Assembly (NCBI RefSeq): GCF_014852585.1
Contig: NZ_JACVBX010000001.1
Location: 62,001-126,000, forward strand
Source of the DNA: Pseudomonas sp. PDM18
Lineage (GTDB): Bacteria; Pseudomonadota; Gammaproteobacteria; Pseudomonadales; Pseudomonadaceae
Direction of reading: 5' to 3'
Length of the DNA stretch: 64,000 bases
The translations under genes and the position numbers were made by a program. The notes under the pieces are model-generated. The model searched no databases and had not been told where the DNA came from. It saw nothing but the letters and a program-made list of their open reading frames with translations. This document shows, piece after piece, positions 47,540 through 57,474 of the stretch. Numbering within the stretch: the first letter of the stretch is position 1; every line of letters starts with the position of its first letter.

Positions 47540-47953
47540 TCACTCGTCGAGCAATTCCTCGCCGAGCTGGTGCTCTTCCTCATTCAGGCTTTCCAGCACT
47601 TCATGATGCCGGGCTCGCCACTCTTCCAGGCTGAGCCCCAGGGTTGCCAGCAACTGAGGATTGCTTTTCACCAGGTACACCGCCGCGCGCTGGGCGGAAT
47701 CCTCCACCTTCCAGTTCACCTCCGCCGAATCGATCGGCCCTTCATAGGTGATCCAGCGGGCGAAGTCCGGGTACACGCTGCAGACCTTCTGGAAATCCAG
47801 GTCACGCATGCGCTGGTTGCCGTACTCGATGTTCTCCACATCCTTGGCCTTCATGCCGACCGTCTCGGCAAAGGCGCGGCGCGACAGCCCCGTCAGCGAG
47901 CGAAGCGCCCGTAGTCTTTCTCCCGCGGAGAACAGGAAACGTTTCTTCATCAT
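47540..47953 (-). CDS. Helix-turn-helix (XRE-like) putative repressor
   Basis: 137 residues (two tandem Met codons at the start). The first 65 residues read as a helix-turn-helix (GERLRALRSLTGLSRRAFAETVGMKAKDVENIEYGNQRM), the layout of phage-repressor and antitoxin DNA-binding domains. The rest is an acidic helical region ending EEEHQLGEELLDE. No peptidase or partner toxin is seen. It is divergent from the excisionase-like gene across 121 bases containing a GGATA-N7-TATCC dyad (48006-48022). Probably an autoregulating DNA-binding protein. Confidence 0.8.
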   Translation of the reverse strand: MMKKRFLFSAGERLRALRSLTGLSRRAFAETVGMKAKDVENIEYGNQRMRDLDFQKVCSVYPDFARWITYEGPIDSAEVNWKVEDSAQRAAVYLVKSNPQLLATLGLSLEEWRARHHEVLESLNEEEHQLGEELLDE

Positions 47954-48005
47954 GTGTCATCCATCTCCGAGACCACCAAAGCCCGGAAAAACACCCCAAC
48001 AGTTA

Positions 48006-48022
48006 GGATAAATTCACTATCC
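48006..48022. promoter_or_regulatory. Dyad operator candidate between divergent regulators
   Basis: GGATA and TATCC are inverted around AATTCAC, in the centre of the 121-base space separating the XRE-like and excisionase-like genes. A short match, but well placed for a repressor. Confidence 0.35.
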
Positions 48023-48074
48023 AGGCCACAGCAGAAGCCGTGGATCGAAGGGAAGGGATGGTGCGGGACACAAC

Positions 48075-48287
48075 ATGAACGAGGAAAGCGAATTCAGCCC
48101 GGACCTGCTTGCAGGTGGCTATTACGTGACGGCCCAGCGCTTTGCACAGCTGGTCGGCCTGAACGATCGCCCCGCCATTGTGCAAGCCTGGATCGATCAG
48201 GGAGCGATACCGACGTGTCGCCAGGGCGGCCAGGTCATGGTCGATCTGGGCGCCCTGCTGCTAATGACCCAGCCGGATCAGGCCTGA
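48075..48287 (+). CDS. Small excisionase/Cox-like winged-helix protein
   Basis: 70 residues. YYVTAQRFAQLVGL...VQAWIDQGAIPTCRQGGQVMVDLGALLL follows the pattern of phage Cox/Xis and AlpA-like DNA-binding proteins (strand, helix-turn-helix, WI-x-G-x-P turn, then a strand read as V-x-L). No phage structural, integrase or replication gene is nearby, so it is an orphan. It is divergent from the XRE-like gene, and its stop overlaps the end of the converging DUF6630-like gene by 10 bases. Confidence 0.7.
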   Translation: MNEESEFSPDLLAGGYYVTAQRFAQLVGLNDRPAIVQAWIDQGAIPTCRQGGQVMVDLGALLLMTQPDQA

Positions 48288-48808
48288 TCCGCCTGCTGGG
48301 CGCCCTGCAGCGCCGGAACGGCGGGAATGCCGATGTCCACGCAGAGTGCCAGGACGCGCTCCAGGTCATTGCGGTAGACCAGCACGCACTGCAGTTCGGT
48401 ATCCAGCGGCTCGCTGAAGTCCACCAGCACGTAGCCACCCTTTTCCGGATAGAGCGCGCCGAGCTGGGTCTGGATGCGGTTCAGCGCGGCCAGCGGCTCG
48501 GTCTTGCGCAGTTGCTTGGCCTGCAGCACGAAGCTCACGCTCGGGTCGAAGGAGGCGCGGATCTCGCCGAACAGCTCCTCGTAGCTGTCACCCATGAACA
48601 GCACGATTTCCGGCAGGCTGCCCACCACCACCCACTCACCCAGCGGGATGGGGAAGTCCTCGTCGTAATTGATGTCCGGATTGGCGGCGAGGAAGGCCGC
48701 CGGATCGGCGTAGGCCTGCGAAGCTTCGTCGGCGATCTGCTGGATCTCCTCTTCACCCAGGCAGCCGGAGCTGATCAGCGTAAGAAGTTCGGCAAGTTGC
48801 GCTTTCAT
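48278..48808 (-). CDS. Acidic conserved protein (possibly DUF6630)
   Basis: 176 residues, strongly acidic, no signal peptide. N-terminal helices (MKAQLAELLTLISSGCLGEEEIQQIADEA) and an alpha/beta centre (EWVVVGSLPEIVLFMGDSYEELFGEI). The last 50 residues (YVLVDFSEPLDTELQCVLVYRNDLERVLALCVDIGI) look like an enclosed beta sheet. It resembles a family I remember as DUF6630, without known function. Its 3' end overlaps the small convergent gene by 10 bases. Confidence 0.82.
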   Translation of the reverse strand: MKAQLAELLTLISSGCLGEEEIQQIADEASQAYADPAAFLAANPDINYDEDFPIPLGEWVVVGSLPEIVLFMGDSYEELFGEIRASFDPSVSFVLQAKQLRKTEPLAALNRIQTQLGALYPEKGGYVLVDFSEPLDTELQCVLVYRNDLERVLALCVDIGIPAVPALQGAQQADQA

Positions 48809-49007
48809 GGGGAGGTCCTGCAGATAGATGAACAGCCGGAAAGAATATCCCTATTCGCTGTAAAACGCCGCAGTCGGGAACTTTCTGTCAGACAAAGGCG
48901 TCCGAAGTCGCCAGAAACGATACCCACTATCGAACGGGATGATTTCTGCTCGCTTCGAGCGGTTGATAGCCTGACAACCATCCCGAACCAGCCTGCGTGT
49001 GAAAACC

Positions 49008-49223
49008 ATGAACCGTGCCCTCGCCCTTCTCTCCCTGACCCTGCCTTTGTGGCTGGTGGGCTGCGCCAGCCAGCCGGCGCCGCAGCAAGAGCCCTACAGC
49101 GATGAGCAAGTGAAGTCCTTCGCCCTGAAGATGCTGGGCGCCAGCAAGATGTCCGATGAGCTGTACGCCAAGTACCGTCGGGCGCTGACCGAGCCTCGCG
49201 AGGATGGGCGGAGCGGGAGCTGA
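49008..49223 (+). CDS. Small lipoprotein of unknown function
   Basis: 71 residues from ATG 49008; a GTG three codons upstream is also possible. The signal sequence ends in a lipobox LVGC with Cys at about 19. The mature part is short and helical (EQVKSFALKMLGASKMSDELYAKYR). Asn/Ser at +2 is absent (Ala), so outer-membrane sorting is expected. No operon partner. Confidence 0.78.
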   Translation: MNRALALLSLTLPLWLVGCASQPAPQQEPYSDEQVKSFALKMLGASKMSDELYAKYRRALTEPREDGRSGS

Positions 49224-49405
49224 TCCTGCACCTCCGTAAGATCTATCACCCTCGAATCTCCGCGAAACCGATCGCAGCGTTTTTTCGATCCCCTCTAAAA
49301 ATCCCGACGTCCCACGCTCCCTTGTAGGAGCGCCGTCGTTTCCGTACGCCCATGCGCTGCGAATCACAGGAAGGAATACGACGCGTGCTCGCCGCAAACC
49401 CGAGC

Positions 49406-49434
49406 CGAAAAAAAGCCCCGCACGAGGCGGGGCT
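49406..49434 (-). terminator. Terminator of gdhB
   Basis: On the minus strand AGCCCCGC-CTCGT-GCGGGGCT is followed by TTTTTTTT: an 8-bp GC stem and a strong U-tract, 33 bases past the gdhB stop. Confidence 0.9.
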
Positions 49435-49466
49435 GGAGCATCAAAAGGGTTTAAAGGCGTAGAGCG

Positions 49467-52400
49467 TCAGACCGGGCAAGCGCCCTGCTGGTTGCTCTGC
49501 GCCAGGTCGAGCAGTTCGCGGTTGGCTACGGCGTACATGGCGTAGTCAGTGCTCGTGGAGGCACGCAGTTCAACGAGCATGGCGCGCCAGCGGGCCACGA
49601 TTGGGGCGTGCTGGTCCAGCCAGAGCGCCACGCGCGCATCGATCTCAGCCGGGCCGTCCTGCATCTGCAGCACGGAGACGGTGATCGCCCGCTGCTGCCA
49701 GTCCAGGTCGTCGCGGAAGGCTTCGCGGGCCAGCGCCTGCCAGTTGTTCTCCACCGGCAGGGAGCTGATCTGCTGCAGGTACCAGGTCAGTTCCAGCTCG
49801 CTGCCCAGGGCGAAGTAGGCGCGCGCCACGTCGGCCGGGTCGCGACCGGTGACGTCCGCCGCTTCGATGATCGGCAGCAGGGTGTAGAGGTGGCTGGTAC
49901 CGGCGACCATGCGCGCCAGCAGCTCCGGCACGCCAGCGTCGACGTAAGCCTGGTAGCGCGCCTGCCACAGCTCGCGGGTCGGGCCTTCGAGCAGTTCGTT
50001 GAGTTTCAGGCCCAGGGCGGCGATACGCGGGCCGAAGTGCGCGACGTCACGGGCGGCATCCTGCTCGTTGCGACGGCTGCGCAGGAACCAGCGGGTCGCG
50101 CGGCGGCCCAGGCGCATCAACTCGTCCATCAGGGTCAACTGCACTTCCGCCGGCACCTGGTAATCCAGTGCCTCGATCTGGCGGAACCAGTGCGGCAGAT
50201 GGAAGACATCACGCACGATCACGTAGGCACCCGCCACGTTCGCCGGCGTCATGCCGGTGGACTCCTTCAGGCGCTGCACGAAGGTGATGCCCATGTGGTT
50301 GATCAGGTCGTTGGCGATCTGCGTGCTGACGATCTCGCGCTTCAGGCGGTGCTTGCGCATGGCCGGGCCAAAGGTGTCGACCAGGGTCTGCGGGAAAGCC
50401 GTCTCCATGTCGCGGGTCAAGTAGTCGTCGTCCGGCACCAACGAGCCCAGCAGCTGTTCCTTCAGATCGATCTTGCTGTAGGAAATCAGCACGGCCAGTT
50501 CGGCGCGGGTCAGGCCCTGCCCGGCGGCGATGCGCTCGGCGAGGCCTTCGTCGGTGGGCAGGAATTCCAGCGCGCGGTCCAGCTTGCCGCGGCCTTCCAG
50601 ATCACTCATCAGGCGCTTGTACTCGGCGATGCGCTCGCGGGCGCGGCGCTCGGCCAGGGACAGCGCCTGGGTCTGCTTGTAGTTGTTGCCCAGCACCAGG
50701 TCGGAGACCTGGTCAGTCATTTCCGCGAGCAGCTTGTTGCGCTGCTTGCTGGTCATGTCGCCGGCGGTCACCACCTCGTTGAGCAGGATTTTGATGTTCA
50801 CCTCGTGATCGGAGCAGTCCACACCACCGGCGTTATCGATGAAGTCGGTGTTGCACGCGCCGCCATTGAGGCCGAACTCGACCCGCGCCAGCTGCGTCAT
50901 GCCGAGGTTGCCGCCCTCGCCCACCACTTTAACCCGCAGGTCGCGGCCGTCCACGCGCAGGCCGTCGTTGGCCTTGTCGCCGACGTCGGCGTGGGTTTCA
51001 TCGCTGGACTTCACGTAGGTGCCGATGCCGCCGTTCCACAGCAGGTCCACCGGAGCCTTGAGCAGCGCGTGGATCAGCTCGGTCGGGGTCAGGCGCTCGG
51101 CATCGATGTCGAAGCGTGCGCGCACTTCCGGAGTCAGGGTGATGCTCTTGGCGCTGCGCAGGAAGATGCCGCCACCGGCAGAGATCAGCGACGCATCGTA
51201 GTCCGCCCAGCTGGAGCGTGGCAGGTTGAACAGGCGCTGGCGCTCGGCGAAGCTCGCCGCCGCATCCGGGTTGGGGTCGAGGAAGATGTGCATGTGGTTG
51301 AACGCGGCAACCATCTGCAGCTTGTCGGACATCAGCAGACCGTTGCCGAACACGTCGCCGGCCATGTCGCCAATACCGATGACGGTCACGTTGTCTTTCT
51401 GCACATCGATGCCGCGTTCGCGGAAGTGACGCTGCACCGAGACCCAGCCGCCACGGGCGGTGATGCCCATGCCCTTGTGGTCGTAGCCGGCGGAACCGCC
51501 GGAGGCGAAGGCGTCGCCGAGCCAGAAGTTGTAGTCGGCGGAGATGCCGTTGGCGATATCGGAGAAGGTCGCGGTGCCCTTGTCCGCCGCCACCACCAGG
51601 TAAGGATCGTCCGGGTCGTGGCGCACCACGTTGGCCGGCGGCACGATCTGGCCTTCCTTGATGTTGTCGGTGATGTCGAGCAGTCCGGAGATGAAGATGC
51701 GGTAGCAGGCGATGGCCTCGGCCTGGATTTCATCGCGGCTGCCGCCAACCGGCAGGCGCCGCGGGATGAAGCCGCCCTTGGCACCGGTGGGGACGATCAC
51801 CGCGTTCTTCACCTGCTGCGCCTTCACCAGGCCCAGCACTTCGGTGCGGAAGTCTTCCTCGCGGTCGGACCAGCGCAGGCCGCCGCGGGCCACGTCGCCG
51901 AAGCGCAGGTGCACGCCCTCCACACGCGGGCAGTAGACGAAGATTTCGAACTTCGGCGTCGGCCGCGGGATTTCCGGAATCGCCTTGGGGTTGAACTTGA
52001 AACTGAAATAGCTCTTGTTCTGCCCGGCCGCGTCCGGCTGGTAGAAGTTGGTGCGCAGGGTAGCCTTGATCAGGTCGAGGTAGCGCCGCAGGATGCGGTC
52101 CTCGTTGAGCACCTGGACATCGTCCAGGGCGGTGAGGATGGCCTGTTCGAGCTTCTGCTGCTTGTCTTCCAGGTCCTCGGCGGTGAGCTTGCGGGCCAGG
52201 TAGAAGCGAGTCTTGAACAGACGCACCAGTTCGCGAGCGATGTCCACATGGGCGTTCAGCGCGCTGGCGATATAGCCCAGGTCGAAGCCCAGGCGAATCT
52301 GCTTGAGGTAGCGGGCGTAGGCGCGCAGCAGCGCCACGTCGCGCCACGGCAGGCCGGCGGTCAGCACCAGGCGGTTGAAGGCGTCGTTCTCGGCATCGCC

Positions 52401-54329
52401 GTTGACGATGTGGACGAAGGCATCCTGCAGGGTCTCGTTGAGTTCCTGGATGTTGACGTCCAGGCCTTCGGCATAGGTGAAGGCGAAGTCATGAATCCAG
52501 TATTCGCGGCCGTTGGTGTGGCGCAGGCGGTAGGGGAACTCCCCGAGCACGCGCAGGCCGAGGTTCTCCAGGATCGGCAGGACGTCGGACAGCGCCAGCG
52601 GCGTATCGGCGTGGTACAGCTTGCAGTGCAGCTGCTGCTCACCCTGGGCCAGCGGCTGGTAGAAGCTCATCACCAGTGGGCGGCTATCGGACAGGCTGGA
52701 CAGATGCTGCAGGTCCACCACCGCGAAGTGCGGGGCGAAACGCTCGCGGTAGCCGGCCGGGAAGCCTTTCGGGAAATCTTCCAGCAGGTTGTTGCCCTGC
52801 CCTTCGCCGAAGTTCTCCAGCACCAGCGCGGCGTAGTCGTCCTGCCAGGAGCGACAGGCCTGGATCGCCTCCTGTTCAAGCTGGGCAGCGTCGACGTCGA
52901 TGCGGTTCTTCGGGTCGACGCGCAGGATGAACTGCACGCGGGCCAGGGTGGACTCGGAGAAGAAGGTCCAGAACTCGCAGTCGCTGGCCTTCAGGCGCTC
53001 CATCAGCACCTGCTGGATCTTCATCCGCGTTTCGGTGGAATAGATGTCGCGCGGCACGTAGGCCAGGCAGTAGGCGAAGCGGCCGTACGGGTCTTTGCGC
53101 AGGAACAGGCGGATCTTGTTGCGTTCCTGGATCTGCACAATGGACATGGCGGTGTTGTACAGCTCGTCCACCGGAGTCTGGAACAGGTCGTCGCGCGGCA
53201 GCACCTCGAGGATCTGCGCCAGCTCCTTGCCCAGGTGCGCCTTGCTGTCGAAGCCGGAGTTCTTCAGCACCGCGGCGACCTTGCCACGAATGAACGGGAT
53301 GTCGAACACGCTCTCGGCGTAGACCGCCGAGGTGTACAGGCCGAGGAAGCGGAACTCGCGGACGACCTTGCCCTTGGCATCGATCTCGCGGATCGACACG
53401 TAGTCCGGGTATGCCGGGCGGTGCACACGGCTGGGCTGCGAGGCCTTGGCGAACGACAGCAGTACCGGCTCGCGCAGATAGGCTACCGCGTAATCCTCGA
53501 TGTGCAGGTCGTCCTTGTTCAGGCCGGCGCGCAGGGTGCGGGTCAGGCCGAGGAAGGCCTTCTCGTCGTACACCAGGTGGCCCCCGTCGGCCTCCTCCTG
53601 CACAGTGAATTCTTCATAGCCGAGGAAGGTGAAGTGGTTGTCCAGCAGCCACTCGAGGAAGGCGCGCACCTCGGCGGTTTCTTCCGCGCGGGCCTTCACC
53701 TTGGATTTGCCCAGCCAGGCCAGCAGCTCTTCGGCCTTGGTGCGCATGGCCGGGAAGTCGGCGACGGCCAGGCGGACTTCGCCGAGCACGTCCAGCAGGG
53801 CCTTCTCCAGAGTGCGCAGTTCGCCGGCCTGGGAGACACGATCGATCTCCAGGTACATCAGCGATTCCTGATGCACGTCCTTGCCAGTGCTGTTCTTCGG
53901 CAGAATTTCCAGCAGCTCGCCCTTGGCGTTGCGGCGCACGCTGAGCACGTTGGTCTGCAGGGTGTGGATGCTGTAGCCGCGGCGGTTCAGCTCCATGCGT
54001 ACCGAGTCGACCAGGAAAGGCTGGTCCGGGTGCAACACCTGCACGGCGGTGTGGGTGGACTGCCAGCCGTGCTTTTCGTAATCGGGGTTGTAGACCGCCA
54101 CTTCAGGCTGGGTGGGGTCGAAGCGTTCCAACAGGCGCCAGGAAGACAAGGTGCAGCCGACCAGGTCGGACAACCTGCGCTGGGTCAATTCGTCGAGTGA
54201 GATAAAGCCGAAGAACTGCTCGGCGAACAGGGCCACTTGTGGCAGACCCTTGTCGTCGACGTGCTGCGCCAGGGCCGCTTTCAGTTGTTGCTGGAAGTCG
54301 GCTTTGCTGGCTGCGGTGAAGAACGCCAT
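49467..54329 (-). CDS. gdhB: NAD-specific glutamate dehydrogenase, large (180-kDa) class
   Basis: 1620 residues from ATG 54329 with GGAG upstream; an in-frame ATG 48 bases earlier is less well placed. The large catabolic GDH class: a long N-terminal regulatory region with ACT-like parts (DNHFTFLGYEEFTV, YFNRHGYSI-type segment), then the central dehydrogenase with GLRWSDREEDFRTEVLGLVKAQ, the catalytic Lys loop PTGAKGGF and GIGDMAGDVFGNGLL. It deaminates glutamate to 2-oxoglutarate. P. aeruginosa GdhB is an arginine-regulated enzyme of the same length (1620), needed for arginine and glutamate use as carbon source. Monocistronic. Confidence 0.96.
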   Translation of the reverse strand: MAFFTAASKADFQQQLKAALAQHVDDKGLPQVALFAEQFFGFISLDELTQRRLSDLVGCTLSSWRLLERFDPTQPEVAVYNPDYEKHGWQSTHTAVQVLHPDQPFLVDSVRMELNRRGYSIHTLQTNVLSVRRNAKGELLEILPKNSTGKDVHQESLMYLEIDRVSQAGELRTLEKALLDVLGEVRLAVADFPAMRTKAEELLAWLGKSKVKARAEETAEVRAFLEWLLDNHFTFLGYEEFTVQEEADGGHLVYDEKAFLGLTRTLRAGLNKDDLHIEDYAVAYLREPVLLSFAKASQPSRVHRPAYPDYVSIREIDAKGKVVREFRFLGLYTSAVYAESVFDIPFIRGKVAAVLKNSGFDSKAHLGKELAQILEVLPRDDLFQTPVDELYNTAMSIVQIQERNKIRLFLRKDPYGRFAYCLAYVPRDIYSTETRMKIQQVLMERLKASDCEFWTFFSESTLARVQFILRVDPKNRIDVDAAQLEQEAIQACRSWQDDYAALVLENFGEGQGNNLLEDFPKGFPAGYRERFAPHFAVVDLQHLSSLSDSRPLVMSFYQPLAQGEQQLHCKLYHADTPLALSDVLPILENLGLRVLGEFPYRLRHTNGREYWIHDFAFTYAEGLDVNIQELNETLQDAFVHIVNGDAENDAFNRLVLTAGLPWRDVALLRAYARYLKQIRLGFDLGYIASALNAHVDIARELVRLFKTRFYLARKLTAEDLEDKQQKLEQAILTALDDVQVLNEDRILRRYLDLIKATLRTNFYQPDAAGQNKSYFSFKFNPKAIPEIPRPTPKFEIFVYCPRVEGVHLRFGDVARGGLRWSDREEDFRTEVLGLVKAQQVKNAVIVPTGAKGGFIPRRLPVGGSRDEIQAEAIACYRIFISGLLDITDNIKEGQIVPPANVVRHDPDDPYLVVAADKGTATFSDIANGISADYNFWLGDAFASGGSAGYDHKGMGITARGGWVSVQRHFRERGIDVQKDNVTVIGIGDMAGDVFGNGLLMSDKLQMVAAFNHMHIFLDPNPDAAASFAERQRLFNLPRSSWADYDASLISAGGGIFLRSAKSITLTPEVRARFDIDAERLTPTELIHALLKAPVDLLWNGGIGTYVKSSDETHADVGDKANDGLRVDGRDLRVKVVGEGGNLGMTQLARVEFGLNGGACNTDFIDNAGGVDCSDHEVNIKILLNEVVTAGDMTSKQRNKLLAEMTDQVSDLVLGNNYKQTQALSLAERRARERIAEYKRLMSDLEGRGKLDRALEFLPTDEGLAERIAAGQGLTRAELAVLISYSKIDLKEQLLGSLVPDDDYLTRDMETAFPQTLVDTFGPAMRKHRLKREIVSTQIANDLINHMGITFVQRLKESTGMTPANVAGAYVIVRDVFHLPHWFRQIEALDYQVPAEVQLTLMDELMRLGRRATRWFLRSRRNEQDAARDVAHFGPRIAALGLKLNELLEGPTRELWQARYQAYVDAGVPELLARMVAGTSHLYTLLPIIEAADVTGRDPADVARAYFALGSELELTWYLQQISSLPVENNWQALAREAFRDDLDWQQRAITVSVLQMQDGPAEIDARVALWLDQHAPIVARWRAMLVELRASTSTDYAMYAVANRELLDLAQSNQQGACPV

Positions 54330-54634
54330 GTTGTTACTCCGCTGGGCTCGTTTTGTTGGATTGAGCGTAGAACGCATATCGTCTTGTGTCGGGCCACAGG
54401 TATAGACGGGCAGTGTGACCCTCGATTGACAGCCCCGACCGGGCGGTCATCGATCCCACCGAGCTTATCGGGAGTCACCCGGCGCTGGCTTACGGGGCTG
54501 CGACATATTCGGTCAACGGCATGCAGGCTCATCGTCCACGCGAGGACGACCGATTTCGCAGTACGATCGTTCCGTATCTGCCGCCAGAAATATCAAAGCG
54601 CTATCATGGCAATTCCTGATCTGGAACGGACGCC
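54330..54634. other. Divergent region upstream of gdhB
   Basis: 305 bases between gdhB and the DUF1353-like gene. No gene seen. One 6-bp dyad (TCGTCC-N6-GGACGA, 54532-54549) and a TATCAT at 54602-54607 as a possible -10 for the rightward gene. Operators of gdhB could not be recognised by eye. Confidence 0.5.
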
Positions 54635-55507
54635 ATGCAACGCCACCCGCCCCTGCACCGCCCGCTGCTGCGCCACCTGGACAACCTGCTGGTCACCCTG
54701 CTGGGCGTGGCATTGCTGATGCTGGCCTGGCTGTTCCTCGACGAGGCCGTACGGCCGCTGCTGATCGGCGCGGTGCCGGTCTATCTCGGCGTGCTGTTGC
54801 CGCGCATCGTCGGTCGCGATGAGCGCCTTCGCCGTGTCGAAGCCGCGCGCGAGCGCTCGGTGCGCGAGTGGGGCTTCTGCAGCCGCGATCGCAACGGCCC
54901 GTGGATCAACTACATCGACTTCCCGCTGGTCTGCGAAGACCCGGTATTCGACGGCCGCTTCTTCTATAGCGAATGGCTGGTGGTGCACGACGGGCGCCTC
55001 ATCATCAACCCCGGCCCCGCCAGCGTGGACCTCGCCGCCGGTACCGTGGGCTACGACTTCGGCTGCACCCGCACCTATGCCTGGGACGGCTGCTCGCCGA
55101 AAGTGCCGTTCTTCTGGATCGCCACCCTTGGCACGCCGGACTGGTGGGAACACCTGGAAAGCGTGCAGTGCCTGCGCCACGGCCAGCAGAAGGAGCGCGT
55201 GATGTTCTGGCCGGTGGCGCACCACGCCAGTCTGGTGCACGACGCGCTGTATCAGTTCCTCAACGTTGCCCCGGTGAGCAAGGCCGAGGCGGACCAACTG
55301 TTCCACCGCATGCTGCTGCGCGCCGGCATGCCGCGCCTGGTGGCCTGGGTCTACCGCTTCGCGGTGGTCCATGGCGGCGCGCGCGACATGCGCCACCAGC
55401 GCAACCCCAATACCCTGCTGCGCTGCCTGACTCCCCTGCCCGGCCTCGAAGTCCATCGGGAACCACTAGCGCCGCACAAGGCTCGCAGCGCAGCGCTGCA
55501 AGAGTGA
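54635..55507 (+). CDS. Membrane-anchored DUF1353-like protein
   Basis: 290 residues. Two hydrophobic stretches near the N terminus (about 19-60, VTLLGVALLMLAWLFLDEA and LLIGAVPVYLGVLLPRI) anchor it. A soluble domain with IVDFGCTRTYAWDGCSPK-like text and the VAHHASLVHDALYQFL...KAEADQLFHRMLLRAGM core follows, matching DUF1353, a family first known from phage/prophage genes. Five cysteines lie in the soluble part. It is just upstream of moxR in the same direction (61 bases), so it may join the Bat operon. No enzymatic motif recognised. Confidence 0.78.
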   Translation: MQRHPPLHRPLLRHLDNLLVTLLGVALLMLAWLFLDEAVRPLLIGAVPVYLGVLLPRIVGRDERLRRVEAARERSVREWGFCSRDRNGPWINYIDFPLVCEDPVFDGRFFYSEWLVVHDGRLIINPGPASVDLAAGTVGYDFGCTRTYAWDGCSPKVPFFWIATLGTPDWWEHLESVQCLRHGQQKERVMFWPVAHHASLVHDALYQFLNVAPVSKAEADQLFHRMLLRAGMPRLVAWVYRFAVVHGGARDMRHQRNPNTLLRCLTPLPGLEVHREPLAPHKARSAALQE

Positions 55508-55568
55508 GGGCCGATGCAGTAAAGTAGGCGGCCCGACAGCCCCACCCTTCGTCCAGGAAATCCACGCG

Positions 55569-56528
<960 letters not shown>

Positions 56529-56529
56529 C

Positions 56530-57474
56530 ATGCACAACGTCCTGGCGCCCGGCGTGGCCGTCTCGCTCGGCGAGCTGATCGAGATCCGTCATCGCCTGCG
56601 CGAAGTCCAGCTGTTCTCGACACCCTCGCGGCGCAGCCCGTTGATCGGCCTGCACCACTCGCGCTTGCGCGGCCGTGGCGTGGACTTCGACCAAGTGCGC
56701 GTCTACCAGGCCGGCGACGACGTGCGCACCATCGATTGGCGCGTCACCGCACGCAGCCAGGAGCCGCACACCAAGCTGTTCCATGAGGAGCGCGAGCGCC
56801 CGGTGTATGTGCTGGTCGAACAGAGCGCGCGGCTGTTCTTCGGTTCCGGGCTGTGCTTCAAGTCCGTGCTCGCCGCCCGCGCCGCCGCCTTCGTCGGCTG
56901 GGCCGCGCTGGCGCACAACGACCGCATCGGCGGGCTGGTCTTCACCGACAGCGAATGCCACGAGATCAAGCCGCGGCGCAGCAAGCAGAGCCTGTTGCAG
57001 CTGTTCAACCTGATCGTGCGGGCCAACAATGCGCTGCTCGCCGGCTCCAACCTCAGCCACAGCGGCGACGGCTTCGGCATGGCCCTGCGTCGCGCCCGCG
57101 AGGTGCTGCGCCCCGGCAGCCTGATCATGGTGTTGTGCGACGAACGCGCGCTCAGTGACGTCGCCGAACAGCAGCTATCCCTGCTGGCACGCCACACCGA
57201 CCTGGTGATGCTGCCGGTGTCCGACCCGCTCGATCACGCCCTGCCCGCCGCCGGCCTGCTGAGATTCGCCGAGGGTCAGGCACAGCTGGAACTGGACACC
57301 CACATCGACGAGCAACGCCTGGCCTACCGCGCCCTCGGCGAAGCCCGTCGCGAGCGCTGGAAGCGTCTGGCCCTGCGTCTGGGCGTGCCGCTGCTGCCGC
57401 TGACCACCCAGGAAGAACTGGTGGAACAGCTGCGCAACCTGCTGGAACAGCACCAGCCGGGCTACGCGAAATGA
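56530..57474 (+). CDS. DUF58 domain-containing protein
   Basis: 314 residues from ATG 56530, one base after the moxR stop. The core DUF58 signature is RGVDFDQVRVYQAGDDVRTIDWRVTARS...LFHEERERPVYVLVE, a degenerate vWA domain lacking the DxSxS metal motif (LVEQSARLFFG). Cytosolic. DUF58 partners MoxR throughout bacteria and is taken to bridge the ATPase to the membrane vWA proteins. The stop overlaps the next start (ATGA). Confidence 0.93.
   Translation: MHNVLAPGVAVSLGELIEIRHRLREVQLFSTPSRRSPLIGLHHSRLRGRGVDFDQVRVYQAGDDVRTIDWRVTARSQEPHTKLFHEERERPVYVLVEQSARLFFGSGLCFKSVLAARAAAFVGWAALAHNDRIGGLVFTDSECHEIKPRRSKQSLLQLFNLIVRANNALLAGSNLSHSGDGFGMALRRAREVLRPGSLIMVLCDERALSDVAEQQLSLLARHTDLVMLPVSDPLDHALPAAGLLRFAEGQAQLELDTHIDEQRLAYRALGEARRERWKRLALRLGVPLLPLTTQEELVEQLRNLLEQHQPGYAK

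Noticed and set aside
49608..54200. 1530-codon plus-strand open frame opposite gdhB
   Set aside because: Antisense shadow of gdhB with the repetitive His/Gln/Val/Asp composition typical of such shadows.
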